Source: Bos javanicus (Eukaryota > Chordata > Mammalia > Artiodactyla > Bovidae). Taken from it: a DNA stretch of 64,000 nucleotides. Position 1 is the stretch's first letter. Each line of letters begins with the position of its first letter. A program made the position numbers and the translations under genes. The DNA lies in contig NC_083870.1 in the NCBI RefSeq assembly GCF_032452875.1, positions 8,494,001-8,558,000 on the forward strand, in the 5' to 3' direction. Under the pieces are notes generated by a model, which made no database searches, was not told the origin of the DNA, and saw only the letters and a list, made by a program, of their open reading frames with translations. Of the stretch, positions 56,651-64,000 are shown piece by piece.

Positions 56651-57359
56651 CAGATAAAACCTGTTCTTTCTGGTTCCTGTCTTGCTCCCTGAATGGTGTA
56701 AATCCTGAATACTGAATACTCTTCTGTCTCAGCACATCTTCCCTGTGCTTCCAAGTTGGGGAGGAGCTAGGATGCCTGCAACTGGGAGGGACAGGGGGAG
56801 AGGAATGGTCTTCACCAGACCTTGAGCCATCTCTGAGAGTCCCCAGGTAGGACAGTGGAAAGGAAGACCCCTTCCAGGATAGGCAGTAATTCACTTGGGC
56901 AGTATTTTATATCTTATCTTTTACTGGAATCTTACTACAACAGGCCTGGAAAGTAAAAAGCAGTTTAAAATGTTTATGGTCAAAGAACCCAAAACTCAGA
57001 TGGGTTCCACAGGATATTAGAGTTGGAAGGATTTAAAGGTCATCTTAGTCTACTCTTCATTTTTTCATATGTGTGGAAACTGAGGCCTAGCTCGAATGAC
57101 ACTGCAGGCCTATAAGAGTCGGAGGCTGGGCCTCCTGCCTCCTTGGTGTGTCCTGAACAGTCCTGCGTTGCTCTGCTCCCAGGCAGTTTTGGGGTATCAA
57201 CCTCAGACCCCAGGATTCTTGTCTCTAAGAGTGCCAGTCACCTGCTTGTGCCCCAGGCGCTACCACCCCACCGAAGGGCTCTGACATCACCTCCTCTTGA
57301 CCAATGAGCAGAGGCCCAGCAATGGGTGAGGATGTGAATGTCAGCTACCTCCCCCACCC

Positions 57360-57714
57360 CAGCCCTGTGGTTGCAAAGATGCTCTAACAGGAAGCGGGTT
57401 TAAGGAGCTGCACGGCTTCCTGCCGCCCCAGGGCTGAGCAGGGCGAGAAGGGCGAGTGCCAGTCCCGGCCACGAGACACAGCTTCTTGCCGGGGTCCTAG
57501 CAGCTTCCTCTTCCACAGCTACTTCCGTGTGGCCGGGGCCCCAGAGGCAGGAGCTGCTGCCCGTTGCCCAGGCCACTCTCCACCCCCAGTTCTGAGCCCT
57601 GCCCCCCTGGGGCCAGGCCAAACCCAGAGGCTGGCTTGGGATCCCATGGGGGACTAGTAGGGCAAAGGTCTTGGGGGACCGAGGTGGCTGGGCCAGGGCC
57701 CTGGGGCTCCGGCC
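57360..57714 (+). promoter_or_regulatory. ARHGAP30: ARHGAP30 promoter/5' UTR region with RUNX-like and ETS-like motifs
   Basis: A RUNX-type TGTGGTT (57366-57372) and an ETS-type CAGGAAGCG (57388-57396) lie about 345 and 320 bp before the ARHGAP30 ATG. ARHGAP30 is mainly expressed in blood cells, where such pairs are common in promoters. The start site is unknown. Confidence 0.35.
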
Positions 57715-60700
57715 ATGAAGTCTCGGCAGAAAGGAAAGAAGAAGGGCAGCTCAAAGGAGCGGGTGTTTGGGTGTGACTTGCAGGAGCACCTGCAGCACTC
57801 AGGCCAGGAGGGTAAGGAGGCTAGCCCGGAGCTGCTGTTGGGTGGATGGAGAGGCATGGGGCTTCTCCAGCCTCATCGAATTTGAGGGTACAGAAGCAGT
57901 TTTTCTGGGAGCTCGTGGAGAAGGGGCAGAGGCGTGGGGTCACCCCAGGAGGCTGATGCGTAGGCAGGGCAGGAAATGTGGCTTGGTGAAGAAGGCCGAG
58001 GAGCTCTTCCGTGGGACCGCCTGGGGTGAAGAGCCTGGGGATGAGAATGAGGACACTTGACAGGACAGGATGGAGAGACTGGAAACCCGGGAGAGGGAGA
58101 AGAAGTAGCAGTGAGAAGATGACAGCTATGGGACAGGAGAGGAAGGCTGAGGGGACAGGGTCAGGAAATGAGTGGCTGAGGAGCATGGACAGTCCTTGGG
58201 TCTGAATGAAAGAAGGCGTAGAAGGGCCCCTGGAGAGGGTGAGGTGGTACATGGGAAGGACGGGGATTTCCTGGTTGGAGGAGAAGAGGTTACGGGGCTC
58301 TGGTCTCTTTGCAGCCTTCCTGGGCCACAGGTGAAGATGTGGGGTAGGGGTGGTCCCCTCCCCCAGTCTCTGTGATTCTCTGGTTCTCCCTGTGCAAAGG
58401 AGAAGCAGGTTCAAGGTGGAGGGTAAGGCGAGAAGCTGCTAAAATGGGGAACACCAGAAGAGTAAGAGGGATGGCCTGAGCCTGGTTTGAAGGTGGGGGT
58501 GGAGGGTACAAAGGAAGGTGGGTGTGAGGACTGCCTGTGGACAGCACCTTCCCTGGATTGCCTCGGAGGGGCTTGGGAACCAGCAGGGCCAGAACAACAC
58601 TGGCCCCCGACTATGCTTGGTGTGGAGTAGACACTCAGAAACATTTCTTGATTTGACTTGGAATTGAATGCATATATTCTGACTTGCCCAGCCCAGCTTG
58701 TTTTTTGGTACTTTGAGCTCCTCCCAAAGAAGGACACGATTTCTATTGCCTCCCCCCCCCCCCAACCCCACCCCAATCTGTCATTTCCTCTTTGTCCTCT
58801 TCTCTGCTCTGGGCTGTGGTGCCTGCAGTGGAGGCAGGGTGACGGTGGGTCCCAGCTTATTTCCTGCTCTTAGGCCCGCCCCTGTGTCTCCAGATGCCTC
58901 CTTCCCCTTTTCTCCTCCCCCAGAGGCCCCCATCCCCACAGGCCTCGCTTAAGGGAAAACCCGGGCCCCAAGGAAGGGTGTACAACAGCTGAAGTGGTTT
59001 CTCTGCACCTTTCTCTTCTCTTGGGGCAGAGCCCAGCAGCCAGCGCAGGGCTGACAAGAGGAATCACAATCTTGAGAAAGATGGCTCTTGGCCGAGGGCC
59101 ACATGCTGTAGCTGGGGCTGATGTTCTTCTAGTTCTCTGCAAACCCTCGGTTCAGCCTCCTCATCCTGGCACTGTCCTTCCCTGTACCCCCATGTTGAAG
59201 CCAACCTCATGTTGAAATGCTGACCCCACAGCCAACCCAGATCCCACTCCTGTAACCTTCCTGGCCTCAGATGGTGCAGGGCATGTTCTCTGGAAGGGAC
59301 AGACAGGTTGCTGGGTCCAGATCCTAATGAATCCCAAAGAGAGAGCGAGAGAAGCACCTCCTGCCCTTCACCAAAGCCATGTCTGAATCCAAGGGTAGAG
59401 GAGAATCTTAGGCAGCAGGGCAGCAGCAGCAGCCTTCTCCCCTTCCCCCAGCTCCTCCTAGCACAGACAGGTGGAAAGTAGAAGGATAGAGAGAAGCCAT
59501 AACCGCTTCTCTCTTTAAGCTAAGACCCAGCAAAAGTGAAAGTCCAGGCCAATGGAAAGCTGTGTTTCTGGTTAATTTATCCTGATTATCTTGGGTTCCC
59601 AAATCCTTGCTGCTGTGCTCCATTTCAGCAACCTCTCCCAGCTCTTTGCCTCAGGTAGGTCTCTTCCTTCCTAAGCCCTTATGTGTGTTGAGTTCTTCCT
59701 TTTCCTAAACTTTAACTCTTTGAGACCTTGCTCAGGTTTCTGATTCTCCGGGTTTCTAAGCTTCAGGCCGTCCTCCCTGACCCACCCTTTGACTCTCTTT
59801 GACTCTACCACCCCAACTCTGAGTCTTTTATCTCTGACCCTATTTCTCTTATCTCTGTCTCCTTGACTCCTCCATCACTCTGATCCTATTATCTCTTCCC
59901 CCATCTCCTTGACCCATTTCCTCTATGGCTTTGACTCCTTAGGCTCTCGATGTCTTCTTTCAAGGCCTCCTCTGGAGGTTCAAAAATCAACAGAGAAGGA
60001 TGGGGAAGACCTGACTTCGTTGCAGTTCATGTGAAAAGAGCTTGGGATTTAGGTGACAGCAATTACGAGTTAACAGAGTGATGGCTAAAAGAGCTGGGGT
60101 AGCATTAGAGTAGAGCAACAGCTTGAATGAGGAGCATTCAATGCTGGGAACCTGAGGTTGGGAGACCCTGGCAAATGGGCCCAGATCCTGAAGCGATGGA
60201 TGTCGAACTGTAGGGCCAGGACTAAGATGAGGCAAGAGAAGTGACGAAGGCACAATTTAAGGAAGCTCTCACGCTCAGGGCCAGGCAAGTGCCCTAGGTG
60301 CCTCTTTCTTAAGGAGGCATTCACTCTCAAGATCATTTATGTGCACAGCTGGCTCTGGCATGACCCTAAGAGTGAGTGCTTCCTTAAATTTTGCAGCCTT
60401 CAAAAAAAATGTGCAGCCTTGGTGCTTTCCTTCTCCTACCCAAGTCCTCATTCTGGGGTGCACGAGGGTAAAGGGTGTGGACACCAGGTCATACAAGAAG
60501 GGTTTAAAATAGTGTTTGATGGATTTATTATTTTCTTCAGTCTGTATTTCTAACTTACTTAATTCCACAATGAGCTTGGGATGGATGACTTCCAAAACGC
60601 CAAATAAAAAGAATAAATGACTGAAGGAATTAAGGTGAAGGGAAAACAAGTAGGGTGAGCTCAGTGCCCAGAAATGCATTTCAAGTAGTTCCATATGGTT

Positions 60701-62411
60701 CCAAGATATGGGCTTCCTGACAGTTAAAGAAGTAAACATAATCAGATATAAAATTCATAAAGCCCACCTGAAAAATATAGGTGGCTTAGGAGAAGCACAT
60801 CTTTTTCTGATACACACAAGACAGGGTTTTCTCTGCTGCATCTCAGTTAATTGGACCCAGTGTTTTGTCTTAGGCAATATTCTCTATTAAATCTCCAATT
60901 CATTGACTAATTCGTTGAGTAATTTAATAAACATCTGTTGAGCACCTGCTCTGTTTCAACACTGTGCTAGATGCTGGGGAGGATGTCACTATTTGTCAGA
61001 AGGTATAGATACAAAATATACTAATCATAACAAAGTACAATAAGCACGATAGTACAGATATAAACAAAGGACCGTGGGAACTATAATACAGGTATCAGCA
61101 AAGAGTTTAGAACTGGAAGTGATGTCTGAGGTGTGTTTTGAGGAATGCATAGGGATTCACCGGGCAGAGACAGAGAGGAAGGCATTCCAAGCAAGGGAAA
61201 ACATGAGTGATGGTACCAAGGCTTGTTCAAGGAACAGCAAAGGGCTGGACCATAGGATTTACTGGGCGGGGCGGCATGCGGAGACGGGGCTGGCTGGAAC
61301 TGGTAAGGCTGGATGGCAGTTGGATCTGGTTTGTGAAGGGTCTTATGCAGTATACCTGTTGAGAAGATTTTATTTTATTCTGTGTTTGTAAGCTAAGCAT
61401 TGAAGATTGGGGTGGAGCAGAGTCTATATGTAGCAAAGGATTTCAAGCATGGAAGTGCTTTAGAGAAATACCTTTGTGGACTTGTGGAGATGAGATTCAA
61501 CGCATGGTTTTTGAGGTTTTCCCATGATTGAGACACCATGACAGATAAGATGAGGAAAAGCAAGATGGATCACACTTAGATCTTGTCCTTAAGGGGCTTA
61601 CAGTCCAGTAACTGGGGAAGGCTCTAAGGCAGGGGGAAATAACACAGTTTTTTGCATTCTTGGATTTGAATTCTGGCTCTATCAGGTTGATATTGGGCAC
61701 TCATTACTTCTTTGATCCTCTGTTTTCATGTCTAATGCACAGTGCTTGGCACATAGGTGCTTTTCTCCTGAATGGACCAGTTTGAAGGTCTGTTACAATT
61801 TTGTGTACCTTCGTATGATAGATCTAACATCCATGCACTCACTAACCAGAGAAGGTGCTTCACAATAATGCCCACCAGCTCTGTTCCATCCTGGTTGGAA
61901 GAATTAATGTTCCTTTCACTTCTGTAGAGTGTTAGTAAATGCACTTTGAAGACCAGTTTTTTACCTCTTCCAACTGCATTGCTGTCCCTCTAAAATTTTT
62001 GTAGTACCAACTAGTAATTACAGAGAGAGAAATTTCAGGTCAACAAAGGCAGAACTTTCTAATGGGAATGGGCAGTCTGGGGAGGCAGTGATCTCACCCT
62101 CACTAGGGGAATTTATGCCAAGACTCTAGAACCAATGGGCAGAGAGATTATAACAGGTTGGCAGGCTGGAGCTGATATCCTGCAAGAATCTTTCTGACAA
62201 GTGTTTATTCCATGTTTGACTTCCCTGATGTGCCCATTTCTCAGACGCTCTGGGGTCTCTGGTCTCCCAGATCTTCTGACTTTTCTCTGCGCCTTCTGTG
62301 TCCCCCAGTGCCCCAGGTGCTAAGGAGCTGTGCAGAGTTTGTGGAGGAGTATGGAGTGGTGGACGGGATCTACCGCCTCTCAGGGGTCTCTTCCAACATC
62401 CAGAAGCTCCG
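57715..62411 (+). CDS. ARHGAP30: ARHGAP30, Rho GTPase-activating protein 30 (first two coding exons; gene runs off the right edge)
   Basis: Exon 57715-57811 encodes the basic start MKSRQKGKKKGSSKERVFGC and the beginning of the RhoGAP fold (DLQEHLQHSGQE). Exon 62309-62411 continues with VPQVLRSCAEFVEEYGVVDG and then IYRLSGVSSNIQKL. The phases match (G|TG and CG|G) and the joined 66 complete residues (67th codon split) are nearly identical to human ARHGAP30. The catalytic arginine finger is the R of IYRLSG, at about residue 56. The family product is about 1,100 aa, with the RhoGAP domain at the N-terminus and a long acidic tail. It is known to act on RhoA and Rac1, to bind Wrch-1 and to promote p53 acetylation. 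The remaining exons lie beyond 64,000. Confidence 0.96.
57812..62308 (+). other. ARHGAP30 intron 1
   Basis: No gene and no ruminant SINE is seen. A C-run at about 58753-58763 and probable old MIR/L2 remnants around 60,900-61,500 (ATAAACATCTGTTGAGCACC) are the only landmarks. Confidence 0.45.
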
Positions 62412-62654
62412 GTGAGTCAGGCAGTGAGGGGAGGGCTCTGTGGCCATGAGGCCAGGAAGCCAGAGGGGTGAGGGGAATTGGGGAGAAGGAAACACAGGTG
62501 ATAGGTACTGTCCAAGGGCGGAGCTCTAGTCTCCTCAGGACAGGCTGACACCATGCCCCACACTTTCCACAGGCTAGCCTGCACAGACGCGTGACTGTGC
62601 ATACACACATGCACACATACACACACTCCTCCGCTCCCACGTGTACCCACCCAG

Positions 62655-63990
62655 CTTTACAGACAGATTTAGATATAATTCACCGGCCATAAAATTCACC
62701 ATTTGAAACTGTAAAATTCCATGGTTTTTAGTATATTTACAAGGCTGTGCAACCTCCACCACTAATTCCAGAGCATCAACTCCAAAGAAACCCTCTACCC
62801 ACGGTCACTCCACATTTCCCTCCCCGCCCAGCCCCGAGTCTACTTTCAGTCTATGGAGTTGCCTATTCCGGACATTTCACATAAATGGGATCACATAATG
62901 GTAACTTTCTATGGCTGGCTTTTTTTCACTTAGCATGTTTTCAGGGTTCATACATGTTGTTGCATGCACCAGTACTTCATTTCTTTTTATGGCTGAAAAA
63001 TATTCCGTTGTGGGGTGTTATCACATCTGGTTTACCCATTTATCAGTTGATGGCTATTTGGGTTGTTCCTACCTTTTGGCTGTTATGAGTAACGCTGCTA
63101 TAAACATTTTGTGTACGAGTATTTGTGTGGACATATGATTTCGATTCTCTTGAGTATATTCCTAAAAGTGGAATTGCTGGGTCGTATGGTAACTCTATGG
63201 TTTGGGACTTCCCTGGTGGCTCAGACTGTAAAGAGTCTGCCTACAATGCGGGAGACCCAGGTTCGATTCCTGGGTCGGGAAGATCCCCTGGAGAAGGAAA
63301 TGGCAACCCACTCCAGTATTCTTGCCTGGAAAATCCCATGGACGGAGGAGCCTGGTTGGCTACTGTCCATGGGGTTGCAGAGAGTCAGCGACTTCACTAT
63401 CACTATGGTAACTCTATGTTGAACTTTTAAAGAAACTGTCACACAATTTCCCACAGCAGTTGTGTCATTTTCCATCCCTACCAGCAATGTATGAGGGTTC
63501 CAATTTCCCCACATCCCTGTCAACGTTTGTTACTGTGTGCCTTTTTGATTATAGCCACCATAATGGTGTGAAGTGATATTTCATCTGTATTTGCATTTTC
63601 CTAATAGCTAATGATGTCAAATACTTTCTGTGTGCTTATTAGTCATTTGTATATCTTCTTTGGAGAAATGTCTATTCATCAACTTTGTTCATTAAAAAAA
63701 TTAGGTTATTTGTCTGTTTTGAGTCGCAGGAGTTCTTTATGAATTCTGAATATTAGATACTGACTAAATCTATGACTTGCAAATATGTTCTCCCGTTCTG
63801 TGGGTTTTCTTCATTTTCTTGATAGTGTCCTTTCTCACACAATGGTTTGTAACTTTGATGTTAAATTTATGTATTTTTTTCCTTGGTTGCTTGTGCTTTT
63901 TGTGTCATATCCAAGAAACTGTTGCCTAGTCCAAGGTCATGAAGATTTACACTTACGTTTCCTTCTAAGACTTAGTCGCATCCATCTTTG
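62655..63990 (-). mobile_element. Old L1 fragment split by a Bov-tA SINE
   Basis: Antisense L1 3' region: TTCACCGGCCATAAAATTCA, CATAAATGGGATCACATAAT, AGTGGAATTGCTGGGTCGTA, then after the SINE CCATCCCTACCAGCAATGTA and TTTGCATTTTCCTAATAGC. No intact ORF. The right limit is near the window edge. Confidence 0.75.
63200..63403 (+). mobile_element. Bov-tA SINE nested in L1
   Basis: Complete head, B box (GGTTCGATTCCTGGGTCGGG) and body. Flanked by exact 15-bp copies of TATGGTAACTCTATG (63185-63199 and 63404-63418), so the older L1 can be restored by removing it. Confidence 0.93.
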
Positions 63991-64000
63991 CATGTAGCCA

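Noticed and set aside
57821..58414. 197-codon minus-strand frame in ARHGAP30 intron 1
   Set aside because: Low-complexity composition, no family resemblance, no splice context.

Overview
This is mammalian nuclear DNA from a ruminant, probably a bovid. The coding parts match mammalian orthologues. The repeats are ruminant-specific: BovB (RTE-clade) LINE pieces, Bov-tA and Bov-A2 SINEs, and tRNA-derived CHR-type SINEs. The gene order is the one known from human 1q23.3, read in the opposite direction.

Layout from left to right: DEDD (+, CpG promoter at the left edge, coding exons 7.8-10.0 kb); NIT1 (-, 11.4-13.0 kb, tail-to-tail with DEDD); PFDN2 (+, 14.1-26.0 kb, head-to-head with NIT1 across a shared CpG promoter, with a 10.7-kb first intron full of repeats); KLHDC9 (-, 26.4-28.1 kb, tail-to-tail with PFDN2); a 12.5-kb intergenic stretch holding a BovB LINE and several SINEs; NECTIN4 (+, 40.6-55.2 kb, 8.5-kb first intron); and the first two coding exons of ARHGAP30 (+, 57.7 kb onward, running off the right edge). 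I placed splice sites by eye from GT/AG signals, reading phase and remembered human proteins. The assembled CDS lengths are 318 aa (DEDD), 291 aa (NIT1 cytosolic form), 154 aa (PFDN2), 348 aa (KLHDC9) and 510 aa (NECTIN4), at or within one residue of the human proteins as I recall them.

The genes are not an operon and share no pathway. They are a compact syntenic cluster of apoptosis/nuclear signalling (DEDD), metabolite repair (NIT1), chaperone (PFDN2), kelch-domain (KLHDC9), epithelial adhesion (NECTIN4) and Rho regulation (ARHGAP30) genes.

I found no undescribed multi-gene system. The most unusual structures are products of retrotransposition. One is a complete U6 snRNA copy fused to an L1 3' end inside a single 14-bp target-site duplication. 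Another is a BovB copy with an inverted 5' end (twin priming). A third is a 105-bp retrocopy that looks like the 3' end of an endogenous-retrovirus LTR transcript, with an 18-bp duplication. Gene-level points worth checking are a strong upstream ORF in the DEDD leader, a missing contiguous ATG for the mitochondrial NIT1 isoform, and a NAGNAG acceptor in NECTIN4.
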